Positions 13,149 to 26,300 of a stretch of 64,000 bases of DNA are shown piece by piece. The stretch comes from Periconia sp. R9002 (taxonomy: Eukaryota; Ascomycota; Dothideomycetes; Pleosporales; Periconiaceae). Position numbers and translations under genes: made by a program. The stretch spans positions 186,001 to 250,000 of the forward strand of contig JAMAHW010000006.1 in NCBI GenBank assembly GCA_023627715.1, read 5' to 3'. The first letter of the stretch is position 1. The number at the start of each line of letters is the position of its first letter. The notes below the pieces were generated by a model that was not told the DNA's origin, made no database searches, and worked only from the letters and a program-made list of their open reading frames with translations.

Positions 13149-15422
13149 GGTGGTTGGGTGAGTATGTGGTAGGTATATATCTCTTTTCTTTTCTTTCTTC
13201 TTCTTGTCGTTGGGACTCTCGAGTGATTGATCAATGAAGAAACCAGTTGACCTTTCTCCCAAAAAAGTCGTCGTATGTAGTCCCCTTAGACCTCACACGT
13301 CAAGTCCAAAAACAAAAAATAACCTTGTGCTGTGCTGCGCTGTTGCTGTGCTGTTCCGCTCATACAAAAAAAGCCAACCACGATGGTAGATAATAAGTAC
13401 ATGAACGAAAAAGCAAAACCCAACCCAAACTTTATATACCCCCATCCGTCCTCTTCCCATCCTTACGTACGTACGGACAATCATCCGAATATCTCCGTCC
13501 GCAAACCCTCCTCCATCGCACCACCTTAAAAAAAACTTCACGAAATGAACGAACGTTGGACGGTTTCTCCGCGGAAAAATAGGTACACGTTCCGGAAGTA
13601 CTTGTATGAGGACAATAGATCTCACACCACCTCTGCGTATGATGGTAGGCTGAGTAATCATGTACGTCCCACTGGTCTAACTAATACGAATCATTGTGTG
13701 GAAACGGAAACGGCTTTCTCTCTCATACGATAGGTAGGTAGGTATGTACATACCTACCTAGGTTGTGAACGAACGAACGAAAAGTAGCCGGTCCTGGTGG
13801 GGTCGGAGCGAGCCGGGTCGGGTCTAACGACCGATGAATAGAAACCAGACTTTTTAGGCTAAAAGTGGGGCTAGACTCTTTTTGGTTAATGTGAGTTGAC
13901 ATTCATGTTTTTTTTTATCAAAAAAACTAGTTGTTAGGAAGGGATTTAATGGGAGAGAATAACACGAGGGTGAGTAAGCGTTGTGTAAGAATTATATAAG
14001 TGTGTATGGGGTTGTAGATGTGTGAGAGGGAGGGAGGGATGGACCGGAGTAGGGACGTGGAGAGGTTTTTTTTGTTTGAGAGATGTGAGATGGGGGTCCT
14101 ACTTACTTAGATACAGGAGGAAAAAAGAGTGATATAACTCGCTGCTGAAATGATTAGGTAGTATGTGATAATATGAATGGGGTGCGTGGAGGGGAGGAGG
14201 TTTGGCGGGGTGGAGGGGGGTGGTAGTGAAAGTGAAAGGATGCTGTGTATGGACGGATGGAGAGGAGGAGGGAGGTTGGGTGGATGTTTTTGAGTTCCTA
14301 CGGTGGTGCGTAGAGGGTAAGGAATAAGTAGAAATGTTAGGATCGAGGGAAGGAAAGGGTAGGGATGGATACATATATGTAGGTAGGTAATTTAGGAATA
14401 AAGGAGAGTGTGTAGAAAGGCGTAGGGTAATCGTTATTGTCTTGGTAGTATTTGGAGATGGATAATAAATATTCCCTTGCGGGAATTGCTAGGACTTGGG
14501 ACGTTCGGGACAGTGGTTCACATACTGACTGCCCTTTCAGGTGACACTTTTTTTTTGGATGTTTCTCGGTTTGGTGAGGTAAGGGATGTCTAGGTGTGCT
14601 GTTTTTCTGTAGGAATACGTGGGGGGGATGTTTTGACGATATTGCATGATTTAGGGAAAAAAGATTCTGGGTTCGTCACATTGTCAACGAGGGAACGCAA
14701 TGTAAGAGATGATAATGATGCCTGGTTCGTCGTAGTGGTTGAAGGTCTCGTAGGGAGTCATTCCATCTATATCCCGACACCGCAAGTACAAAGATAGCTA
14801 CGTGCAACTAGGGTGGTTACAGTGTATAGTTTTTATCTCAATACGCCACCACACGTGGTGTCTCGGTAACAAACAACACTGTAACTGGTAAAAGATCTTA
14901 AGTACAGCATGTATGCAAAGATGGGCAGAGTATGATTCTCAAAATTCGTTGTCTGGGATTTCAATAAGAGGTGAAGTTATGCGACTAGATTGTAAGTCGC
15001 CGCGTTGAGCGATATGCTTATTCCATCAGCAACAATTTAAAAACTGTATAATAGTTCAAGGGGTATGACAAGCATCCCAACCCAACCTTTCAGACTCCCT
15101 CTAGCTAACTCGATATATCTATTCCAGAGAAAGGATAAGTGATCCCGAGGTCCTACCATCCCCTATGAGATAGAGAAGTGTGTGTTACTGATTCACTCAT
15201 GGAATTTGAAAGTTCACTATCACTGAGAAAAGAAAATGAAGATAATAGGTCAAGAGTTTCGTCAAAACAAAATGCTAACATTCTTTGTACAAATAGAAGA
15301 TAACTCCTGGGAGCTGGGACTGTGCTATGATACATTCCTTTGGTGTTTGAAGTAATTATCCTGCTACATAAGATATGGCTATTGACTTGCCATGACTAGC
15401 CAATCTAGACGGGCCTGACAGT
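13149..15422. other. Intergenic region, promoter of flavohemoglobin
   Basis: This 2.3 kb holds the flavohemoglobin promoter at its low end and the 3' flank of the protease gene at its high end. It contains a perfect palindrome (separate entry), runs of TAGGTA repeats, a GAAC repeat near 13766-13782 and a CTGTGCTG-type run near 13325-13352. Open frames are short and without recognisable content. The DNA becomes AT-rich from about 14.8 kb onward. Confidence 0.5.
13735..13760. repeat. 26-nt perfect palindrome
   Basis: The sequence reads identically on both strands from 13735 to 13760, with centre TGTACA, 13 bp per arm and no spacer. It is built from TAGGTA/TACCTA units that also extend as a direct repeat to the left (13731-13743). 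It could form a cruciform, or a hairpin if transcribed. No function can be assigned. Confidence 0.85.
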
Positions 15423-16753
15423 CTACCTTATGCGCTGGTATACCAAGACATAAGCTTCAAGTTGCTGCTCGTTAAGGTGTACAGGGTTATCTGTGAGCGG
15501 TCTGCCTAGTGTCGAGACTGCCATGTCATCCGTCCTGTAGCGTTTACCCCCATACCCAGTGACATCGGCAATGTAGTGACCATGGCTGAGCGAATCTCCT
15601 GAATGCCTTATAACACTCATAAGCTTGTATCGTAGCGGCACTGACGGGTCCACTTGGTGGGCTGTGAGATCGAGCGAAGCGCTAATTGCCATGATGTCTT
15701 TTCTCTTTTTAGGCGAGCCGTGTGGGCCTGCTGGGACATATGCATCCCAAGGCGGGTGGGTTACCTGTAGGTATTCGGGTGCTGAGATGATTTTGATGGG
15801 CTTTTCTACAATCATGTCGCGATTTCCACAGCCTGGGCACTTGTCTCTGGTCGGGTGTTCGTCTCCTGCCATAAACTCATTGATTATGTCTGCCGTGGTT
15901 TCCTTTGGTTTCTTCTTGCCTTGCACCGGTGGCTTGCGCTTCAGCGTAGTGAATCCATTCGAGGGAATCTCCGAGGGAATCTCCGGATCTGGTTCATGTT
16001 TGGCGCCACATTTGCAGATTTTGTCTTGTCTCATATTTATCTGGAATAGTGCTTTTATTTTCTCATTGTTTGGATTAGGCCCACTGTGTCTTGTCAGTAT
16101 CGTCACACTTGTGTGAGAACGATTTTGTATACTTACGGGCGCTCGGGCTGAGTGGACTGTCCCACTCCGTGTATAAGCTGAGTGAAGAATTCGTTTGCGT
16201 CCTGTTGTTCATGGTCCTGTGTTTGACCTTTTTTACGTCGGTGTTTTTCCTTATTGTATTTACTTTTCTCCTCGAAGTATTGATAAGCCAACTGACGCAG
16301 GTCATTCAAGGCTCCATCAGTGTCGTTCATGACCTCAAGTCCAGCGGCTCTCCAATAAGACTGAGCGAAAGTCTTTACAATGCAGGCTGCACACTCAAAA
16401 TTCTTCATGGGGACCTTTTCGCATTCCCACTCTCCGTTCTTTTGGTGAGTGAATATAAAATTCACGAATTTGGGGAGGTGCATCAGGGCCTGCATGACCG
16501 AGTTCTGATAGCATTGTACACCACTGTTGCTGATACCCCGACCGACTTTCGACTTGTTTGTAGGCCTGCTAGGCCATGCTTTCTTGATCCGGCCTGCAAC
16601 GCGGTCTTTGAGAGCTTGCTCATGTGTCTTGGTTCCGGATTGGGTTACGGTTCGCCTTGTCGGAGGTAGTGGAGGTTGTTGGGGTAGTTGGGTGGGTTGA
16701 GGTGGCTGGCCAGGATAGGTATATCTCTTGGGGTGCCGAAGCGCGTAAACCAT
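15423..16753 (-). CDS. Ubiquitin-specific protease (peptidase C19), short form
   Basis: Two exons, 16753-16137 and 16083-15423, giving 425 aa; the 53-nt intron has a GTAAGT donor and an ACTGAC branch site. The Cys box reads GISNSGVQCYQNSVMQAL, with the catalytic Cys and the oxyanion-hole Asn five residues before it, although the usual GNTC is GVQC. A QQD box follows (HEQQDANEFFTQLI). Then come two Cys pairs (CKC and CPGC) of a zinc-binding fingers region, the His box GHYIADV, an Asp in RTDDMAVS and the closing AYVLVYQR. All catalytic positions are present, so activity on ubiquitin conjugates is plausible. It is short for the family, with a Pro-rich N-terminus and no extra domain. The frame is open upstream of 16753; I chose this ATG for its CACCATGG context. 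Base composition is AT-richer than most neighbours. Confidence 0.85.
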
Positions 16754-18401
16754 GGTGTAGATGTTCTGGTGAATAATGAAGAAGTAATGGAAGATTGACG
16801 GAGCAGAATCAGAGAGTAGTGATGTCCTCAAGTCACGACGGTGCCCTGCGACGGCAAGTTTGTGTGATATAAATACATAGCCTTCATGAGAAATCAGGTG
16901 GAAAAGTTACAATAAAGAGAATAATGGAAATCAGCGGCGACGAATATCGCCGTCCACCGTGGTTTTCCTTATTGTGTAGAAATATTTCTATTCTTGGCCT
17001 TGTTCGCTGTTGGCGAGGTTGGTCTTTCTTATTGTTGTTTGTTGTTGAACACTTGGCGTTCTTATTGTCGAGGTGGTGCAGAGTCACAAAGTGCCGTAGC
17101 GCGAGTGAAGAAGCCGGTTGTTTTGTAAAAGTCTGCACAGATAATAATTTCAGACTTGTCGGGGACGTCAATAATGCAGATATTGTTTGGAGCTTAGTTG
17201 GATCAAGTATATCAGCTGTCATTGTACAATGTATGGGACATACATATTCTGTTGTCTGAGAGACTGAGCGCTAGGATGAATTAGCCCTTTGTGGTCTCAC
17301 AATATGGTGCACAATATCACAGTGCTGATTGTAGCGGGGAACCATAGGCGCGCAGTTATCGGTGCCTCCGCGATGACTCTACGTGCCTGCCTGTAGCACA
17401 AGCGTTTGAATTGTTAATTGACTTCTGTGGCTCCTCATATGGCATATGATGTTGATACCACGAGTAATTACATTGCCACGCGATGATATACAACTACTTT
17501 CATCCTTAATTGAGGTTTTCAGTTGACAGATCTGGATATACCTTATGCAGCAATTTTCGTCAATCATTTTGTTTATGTAGAAACCCTTCAAATAGTTCGC
17601 CAAAAAAAAGAACCAATTCAATTTATTTGCGAGCACTATTGCATCTAAGAACTCAACGAACGACTTTACACGTTTGATCAACTACACACTCAAAACATCA
17701 ATCCAGCTTCATCATAACCGCAACACACGACAACCGCCTAAATCCACATTCCATAGCTCGTTGCACAATTGCACACGTGTAAGCAAAGATCGTGCAACAG
17801 ACGTACGGTAGGCAAGCGGTTGTTTCACACACCCACCGCATTAGCAGCATCGTCACACTGTAAAGCTCGGAGCTCAACAACTATTTCGTTTTTTTTGCCC
17901 CTTCTACCATGCTCTTCTATTCAACGAATGAAGCGAGTACGAGGCTAGACCACATAGTCTGCCGTCTCTTTGTGAAGGGGAAAACGTTTGCGGAAAGTGT
18001 TGTGAGGGGACAAAGAGGAGTTGAGGATCGGGGGTGCTTTGAGGAAGAGTGTCGGAGGTTGATGTGCCGGGATAGACAGAACATCAAAAAATCTCTCGGG
18101 GAATTGGAATAGTATTACTGACTTGCGATTTGCACGTCACGTTGATGGAGTAGATCATGATGAACTGAATGCTATTCGAGACAATGAATATTATAGAGGA
18201 GCGATTTATTAAACACGAGCCATCTATCCCATATCTACCATAGAATGAGAATCAAATGAAACAAAACTCCCGCTTTACATGATGAACCTCGTCAAAAACT
18301 TTTTTTTGTGAAATTTGCCTGTACTACATATTATCCCCTCCACGCACAAAATGAGTGCCACACGACAGTACGAGCATAGATAAAAACCATCATGACCCCC
18401 A
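16754..18401. other. AT-rich intergenic region
   Basis: It holds the protease promoter (low end) and the 3' flank of the homeobox gene (high end). An ATG-initiated 112-codon frame lies at 17222-16884 (-), directly upstream of the protease, and a 67-codon frame at 17909-18112 (+). Neither shows a domain, signal peptide or coding-like composition strong enough to call a gene; the first could be an upstream ORF if the protease leader starts early. Confidence 0.4.
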
Positions 18402-21400
18402 CTACGACAAATTGATGTTCATATTCGCATCCATGTCCATATCCATGTTGAAAGTAAGTTCGTTATCATCCCACGTCATTGGGTCAGACGAAGTAACGCC
18501 GAGGATGCTATCCAACTCAGCGCTCGTCGTGAATCCCAACTTATCAAAGCCAGAAGTCGCGTTCATATTCATTGCCATGTCTGCGGTGGTAGCAGCCACG
18601 TCGAAACCAGCACTGCCCATCTGATCCCAATTGATGAGGCTAAAGTCGCTAGCCGTAGTTTGGAGATGCGAACCGGACGAAGCTTCAGTGATTGGGTTTA
18701 TGAACTGGTTTCCGGTGATATTATCGAGGGCAGCAGATGAGAAGCGTGTGCATTGGCCTGATTGTGAAGAGTGTGTGGATTCACCCGTTTGGGGAGAGGC
18801 GAGCCCGAATTCGCCGTCCTCGCCAATGCAGAGACCACCTGCGCCTCCGGGGCATTCGAATTCAGAGATTGGCGCACCCATGTTCGGGAAGTCGGCAATG
18901 GATGTGAGGTGGGATAAAGAGAATGAATCCGTCGTTACTGGGCTGGTGAGGTCGAGCATACCGTTTGTCGTGGGAGGCACGGACAAATGGCCATTTCGGG
19001 CCATGTTGAGCGATCCTGAAAGAGTGCATTCGAAAGCAAAAGCACGGGTGGCTGCATCTTCAGGAGGATTACTGATGACTTGAAAGTTGTTCACATTGAA
19101 GCTGCTGTCGAGCAAAGCGTTGGGTCGGACGCCGAGATCTTCCAGTGCATCGTGCGTAGGAACGGGGTTATAGGTTCCCTGTATCCCGTGGGCTTGCTTG
19201 AATAGGTTCAACCAGTCGGGGTTATCGGCAGCGGTCTGGTGCCAAGGGTCATCTTCGCCGTATAGAATGCACCGTGCCTTACTCTGTAGTATGGAATCCA
19301 GAATAGTGTTGGTGTTATGAATCTCCATGTATTGTCGCGCAAATCGACCTAGGCGAAGTGTAAGGATTTCCCAGCAAGTTGCTCTTGCATCTGGCTTCAA
19401 ATTATCAAACTGTGGTTGACCACCTGATCCTGGACTGATCGAATCATCGGACTGGGATGATTGAAGTCCCGGAATAACGGCTTCCAGATCGGTCGGCGCC
19501 CACATGTTTTGTTGTTTTAGCGAGGAAGAATTCGTAGCGGAAAATGGGAATGGCGACTTCCTCTCATTGGCGATCAGATACGGGGGCATTGCATTAGTGA
19601 CGTGTGCGGCAACGGATGGACTTAATCCTCGACACCCTTTCCACTGGTTCATGGTCGCACCATTGCGGAATTCCTTGGCCAAATGGTCCACGCGATCTTG
19701 CCACTTGTCGAAAGTCATCTGGCAGAAACCGCAACGGGATTTGATATTTTGTGTTTCAACCTTCCATGACTCCATGCTTGGGGTCATCTTGCAATTGTGC
19801 CTACATGGAACTGTCAGAACAATATCCAACTTGCCTGCTACACGGGAAAACTTACATCAAGCGCAAGTGTTGTCTCAGGTGATCTTTCCGATAGAATGTC
19901 CGTGACTCCAATCCCTTTTGTTGGCAAGTTGGCTGATCGTGCATTTCAAGATGTTCTTTGCTCGGCTCAATCTCATCGCAGAAGACACATTTGCGTTCGC
20001 CCGAAGCTGAGCAAGTGACGACTTCGCCCAATGGAGCGCAGATCCATTTCTCGAGCGAGAGATGCAAAGACTTTTCGTGGCGAGCCCAATCATACTTTGA
20101 TTTGAAGCAGTCCGTGCAAAATGTGCACTGAAACATCCTTGCCCCATCAGTGTGGTCGAACTTTGGTGTACGAGTTGGCAAGCGGCGTCTCCGGCGCCTT
20201 TCCTTTGACTTGAGACTGTTCAGTGACCCAAGAGAATGACGCGAACTATGTGAATATGCGGAGTTCATGGACCCCAAAGATCCCGAAGACACTGCGGTAA
20301 ACCCGGTTTCCAAGGACGTCGTTGATGGCGCACGGAAGACGGAGAAACTGCCTGTGCTATCATTTGATCTATCATTCGATGGTTCTTTGTTGTAACTCAT
20401 GCTGCTCGAGCCGCTAGTAGACGCGGGAAAGTCGAAGTGTTGGACGTTGTGTGCGATAACTTGCATTGGAGCAGGTTCGTTTTCCGGGGGAGAGTGTTTC
20501 CATCGCTCAAAAGGATCTATCTGAAGTTAACCCATACATTCTTGAGTAGTAGAGGCTGGATGAACAGCCGCTTGAAAATTGAGAAATCGGCCCTTGTTGG
20601 AACAAGACATGGTCTTGCCAGTGGCTGAAGAGGGATACATACTGAGGTCGTCCCATGTCCTTCCAGGAGGTATATCGATCGCTTCAGTAGACGGCCTGAT
20701 GCTTGGTGATGCACTTCGTTTGGGACGAGCCTTCTGTCTTCGCCGTGTGTTTGCCATCCAGTTGGAGATTTGATTAACGGAGAGGCCAGTTTGTTCCTTT
20801 AACTGTTCCTTTTCTTCTTCGGTGGGATATGGATGATCCAAATGTGAAACCAACCAATCTTTGAGAATCTTGACGGAAGCACGAGGGAAGCGTGCTGCAG
20901 CGGCACCTCGCTTTGGGGCTTTCTCACCAGCCGAGTCATCTTCGATCGGACCTATGTAACCAAGAGATCGAAGGGGTTTTTTGCCTGTTTGACCACCAAA
21001 GAGTTGTTCGCTGTGCTCAGCTACTATATCCAAAGTGTCCAGTGAGGTTTTGGACTTTTGAATGAGTAATCGCTGTTCTGAAGAATTGAAGCTGCATGGT
21101 CGGAACAAGGTTTTGCATGGTGAACAGGCCGAAGGCTTGCCATCGTTGGCGTGGTAAATGACACATTCCATTGCCTTTGAGCGGCAGTGATCACATGGAT
21201 GGGCAGGTTTCTCGTAATGAGGCAGCCAACTTGAGAAATCAGTGTTGAAATCATCTGCAGCGACTTCGTCATGAACGATGTCCGGGATGCTTGGATTTTG
21301 GTCGAAAGCATGGCACAGGCATCTAACGAGCAAGTGTGTTAGTTAGACCCAATTAACTCTCGAATGCTCAGACCACAGCATCAACGTAGATTCAAGAGAC

Positions 21401-21711
21401 ACCCAGGGAAAGATTGTGAATCGCAATGCATTCATCAGGCTGGATGAAGCATAGATCTGCGGAGCCGAAAAGATAGGGAACTTGGAATGGAGATGAAATA
21501 TATGAAGAGAAGAAAAAGATTGCGCTAAAGCAAGAGTTGTATGCAGTAGGAGCACTCACCCATCATCCTGAGCTTGCCCATGGGCAGGACAGCCAACGCG
21601 ATGCTTGTCGTTGCGGGACGCAGGTCGACTGGGCGTTGCCGCGGGTTCAGAAGTGGAGGCTTTCGCAAAATCAAAGAATTGGCTCATAGCCGAAGTACCT
21701 GGCGAAGCCAT
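18402..21711 (-). CDS. Homeodomain and C2H2 transcription factor with Zn2Cys6-like cluster
   Basis: Four exons: 21711-21560, 21322-20643, 20516-19856, 19800-18402, giving 963 aa. Three zinc/DNA-binding modules are seen. Residues about 94-127 hold six cysteines spaced C-x2-C-x6-C-x12-C-x2-C-x6-C, like a Zn2Cys6 cluster. Residues about 193-250 form a homeodomain of KN/TALE type, with VNQISNWMANTRRR as recognition helix (Trp239, Asn242, Arg244). C2H2 fingers follow from exon 3 (FQCTFCTDCF...RHEKSLH; KDHLRQHLRLMH, completed by the third splice). The second splice produces NPFERWKHSPPENEPAP, a block I know from this family, which supports the exon model. The C-terminal half is acidic, Ser/Asn/Met-rich and may activate transcription. 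It is nuclear by inference; targets are unknown. It shares its promoter region with topoisomerase II. Confidence 0.9.
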
Positions 21712-23305
21712 GTTGTCCTAGTCGTTGGCAGCACGCCCTTCCGACCACAAAAAAATGATCAGTTGGATCAAAGATGATAAAAATCACAAGGTGCTTTTTG
21801 ATCCGGGACTGAGCTGACAAAAGAGGGCCGGAAGCATCGATGGCGCCAAGCTGGCATTATTTCTCCGATGGCAGACATGTCAAGTAAAGGGCGCGTCACG
21901 TGAGGAAATTATGACTCTTTACCGCATATCGCTGTAGCTCGCACTAGTTTGTTGGCTAGATATGCATGGGCTGGTGGAGATAACGGTGAGAATTGCGTTG
22001 ACCATGTAAGCACTACCCCGTTCCCCATCAGGGTCGACCGACATCATAAAGACTGAAGGCTGAGGATTTCCAATGCAAACTGCCAATTGGAGAATTTGCA
22101 GCATTGAAATATAGATGGGGGGTCAGACAGAATACAGGCTTTGGATCCAGTTGTGATTGATGTTTGAGCTGGGCCGTCTACAATGGCTATGGTGCAAATT
22201 CTCTCCAAATGTTTCAGACACAGAATTCGAGCTGACTGGTGCTAATATCGTCAAATAGTCTCAGAGGCTCAAGGTACTCTGTCGTCCAATCCTGTAGAAG
22301 CTGTTCATTTCCACGGTGCAATTCCGATTTTCATTTACTGTGTACATACATTGATACCTACACAAGCCGTGATGACAGATTAGTCAGTACTAGGTACATA
22401 AGTCCTCTGACATCATTTGTTGTCGCTCACCGATCTAGACCTTCGCTGTAACTATTTGTAGACCGAGTATGGATGTGAGGGTTGTGTGGGGTTGACCATG
22501 TGATTCGCTCTTTATATTTTCGTCTACATGCAGTAAATACATATATCTGTACATAGATTCACTGTTCAGTCGTGTGCTCAGTCAACTTGATGAGTCACTG
22601 TTGTAAATCTGTATGATTTTTTCATCCCGTTGTGCACAAAATACATGCTCTTGGTAACATTATGACATGTCAGTAGAATTTGGATTGCGGGGAGTGATCA
22701 ATCTTAGCGTGGATATCGGACTCAAAATCGGAGCGCCAGCCTTTACATTGAAAATTCGGAGTGAACTGCCCACCTGAAAACACCGACTTTTTAACTCTGG
22801 ACCGAGGTTTTTATTTTCATTAGCATATATGCTTCTGATCAAACGTATCGATATCTGCATACATAGCTTTCATTTCCCCTCCTTGTGAGGTCTTTCATTA
22901 GCCCAGGGGGGTCGAGGGGTGAGTACCAAGTATGTATGGAAAGAAGACGTTTGAATCGCCTTATCCTCAACCTCCCACTCACCTCCTTTCTCTATATATA
23001 CCATTTCTTTGACGTTCCAAAATCGATGGTGAAGATGATTGATCACGTCTCTCACTCTCCCCCTTGGGTTGGCGACGCGTTGTGTAGAGCGCGACAGTTA
23101 GCGCCGAGCTAGTACGTTTTTGGTAAGCGCCCCTTAGTGCTGCCTCGACAACAACAAAACAAAAGCACTCTGCGCATAAACACGTCTTTTACTTCAACAC
23201 TCCCTGACCAACCTCCCTACCACAACCCCACACTTGGTAGTTGGTCGGCCTCATTTTATACCTCTGTTCTTGTCCTGCGGGACCTACCTCTATTGAGCTC
23301 CCGCC
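21712..23305. promoter_or_regulatory. Divergent promoter region, homeobox gene / topoisomerase II
   Basis: This 1.6 kb stretch lies between two divergent start codons (21711 on minus, 23306 on plus). No coding frame is convincing. Pyrimidine-rich DNA directly precedes the topoisomerase ATG (about 23200-23300), which is usual for fungal transcription start regions. No specific factor site can be assigned with confidence. Confidence 0.5.
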
Positions 23306-26300
23306 ATGGACGACGACTCGGTAATAGACTCCTTTGACGAGGGCGCCAGCTCCGACTTTGCTCCCGTCAAGCCCGCAAAAACCGCCAAACCTCGTGGACG
23401 ACCTGCAAAAGATCCCTCAGCGCCGCCAAAGCCCAGGGCCAAGGCTCAACCCAAGAAGAAGGCTGTCATTGATTCCGACGATGAAAACTCAGAGGCAGAC
23501 GTGCACATGAACGGTTTGGATGGTGATGAATCGCTACTAGCAGAGACCCCACCAAAGAAGAAAAAGGCTCCTGCGCCCAAAAAGAAAGCCGGACAGCCTT
23601 TGACCGATATAGCCAACGAGAGCTTCGACATGGCTGACGGTATTGAGGATGTCCCGCCAGGAAAAGGGAAGGCCGCTGGCGGTTCGGGTAGTAAATACCA
23701 AATGGTACGCTGCTTCACGATGTTCCAGTTGAATGAAACTAACTTATGCGCAGCTTACCCATCTGCAACACATCATGAAGCGCCCCGATACCTATATTGG
23801 CTCCGTCGAACGAACCGACGATAATATGTGGGTCTATAATTCCGAGACGGATTCTATGCAATACCGAAAGGTGTCATACGTACCCGGCCTGTACAAGATC
23901 TTCGACGAAATTCTTGTCAACGCCGCAGATAATAAGCAGAACGATAAAAACATGAGCGAAATTCGCGTTACCGTGGATCGCGAGTCCGGGGAGATTTCCG
24001 TCAGGAACGACGGCAAGGGAATTCCAATCGAAATCCACAAGGAGCATGGCATATACGTGCCCGAGATGATCTTCGGCCATTTGCTCACATCCTCCAACTA
24101 CGACGATGACCAGGCCAAAATTACCGGTGGTCGTAATGGTTACGGCGCCAAGCTTTGCAACGTATTCAGTAAAGAGTTTACCTTGGAGACGGTTGATTCG
24201 AAGCACAAGAAGAAGTACAAACAGACATGGACTGAAAATATGAGCAAGATGGGCAAAGCCAAGATTACCGACATCAAATCAGACGACTATACCAAGGTTA
24301 CATACAGGGCTGATTTCGCTAAATTCGGCATGACCGGTATCGATGATGACTTTGAGGCACTGGTGAAGCGCAGAACATACGACATGGCAGGCACCTTAAG
24401 GGGGGTAAAGGTTTACCTGAACGGCGATCGTGTCAAGGTCAACAGCTTTGCGAAGTACATGGAAATGTACACAAAGGCTATTCGCAAGGAGCAAGGAGAA
24501 ACTGAAGAGGAGAAGGAGGTCATCATCACAGATCGTCACGACCGTTGGGACGTAGGTTTCGCAGTTTCCGATGGCTCCTTCAACCAAGTGTCCTTCGTCA
24601 ATTCCATCGCCACCACATCCGGTGGTACGCACGTCAACTTCATTGCCGATCAAATTACGGAAAAATTGTCGGCCATTGTGAACAAGAAGAACAAAGGTGG
24701 CGTCAAACTCAAACCTGCGCAGATCAAAAATCACATCTTCCTTTTTGTGAATTGTTCAATCGTCAACCCCGCCTTCACATCCCAGACCAAAGAACAGCTC
24801 ACGACAAAGCCTTCTCAATTTGGGAGTAAACCCGTTCTGAGCGACAAATTCATGAAGGCAATCGAAAAGACGGCAGTCATTCAGAACATCATGCACTTTG
24901 CACAGCAGAAGGCTGATCAGATGCTCAAGAAGACGGATGGCAACAAGCGCAGCCGTATGAGCAATTCCAAGTTGACTGATGCCAACAGGGCCGGCACCAA
25001 GGACGGACATCTCTGCACCCTTATCCTCACGGAGGGTGACTCCGCCGCTCTGCTTGCTCTGGCTGGTCGTGCTCTGGTCAGTCCGGATCATTTTGGCGTT
25101 TTCCCTCTTCGTGGTAAAATTCTCAATGTTCGCGACGCTTCCATTGATCAGATATCGAAGAATACGGAAATCCAGAATATCAAGAAATTCATTGGGTTGC
25201 AGCACAAGAAGGAGTATACTGACACCAAGGGACTTCGTTACGGCCATCTCATGATCATGACTGATCAGGATCACGACGGTAGTCATATCAAGGGGCTGTT
25301 GATCAACTTTCTTCAGTGCCAATTCCCCAGTTTACTCAAGATACCGGATTTTTTGCTAGAATTCATCACTCCAATCGTCAAAGTCTGGAAGGGCGACCCG
25401 AAATACCCCAAACAGCTCAAGAGCTTCTTCTCCATGCCCGAGTACGAGGAATGGAAAGAACAGCACAAAAATGAGAAGGGCTGGGACCACAAGTACTTCA
25501 AGGGATTGGGTACCAGCGACTTCACCAAGGATGCTGAGTCTTACTTCGGGGATCTTGACACACACATGAAAGCTTTTCACACCATGCGCGAGCAAGAAGA
25601 AGCTCTCATTGAACTTGCTTTCTCCAAAAAGAAGGCCGATGCTCGTAAAGAGTGGCTGCGCGAATTCGTGCCTGGTCAACATCTGGATCTCACCACCAGA
25701 GAGATCACGTACGATGATTTCGTCAACAAGGAGCTCATTCTTTTCAGTATGGCGGACAATCTTCGTTCCATTCCCTCGGTCATCGATGGTTTCAAGCCGG
25801 GTCAGCGGAAGGTCCTGTACACATGTTTCCGACTCAACCTCAAAAAGGAAATCAAGGTTGTTTCTCTCGCAGGTACTGCCATGAGTATAACCGACTACGC
25901 CCACGGTGAAGCTTCCATGCAGGGTACAATCGTTGGTCTTGCTCAAACTTTTGTGGGCTCCAATAATATAAATTGTCTCGAGCCTGGTGGCAACTTCGGT
26001 TCCCGTCTTCAAGGTGGATCCGACGCGGCCAGCGCCAGGTATATCTTTACACGTCTGAGTCCGTTTGCACGAAAAGTCTTCCACCCCGAGGATGATGCCC
26101 TCCTCAAGTATGGTGAATCTGACGGCCAAAAAATCGAACCCGAAATGTATGTCCCCATTCTGCCTATGATCCTTGTCAACGGTGCAGATGGCATTGGTAC
26201 TGGTTGGAGTTCTAGTGTGCCCAACTACAATCCTCTCGACATCATTGAAAACTTGCGTATTCGAATGCAAGACGGGAGCACGAAAGATGACATGAAGATG

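Noticed and set aside
17379..17681. 100-codon minus-strand frame with a Phe/Leu-rich stretch
   Set aside because: Starts at TTG in AT-rich DNA and has no supporting signal.
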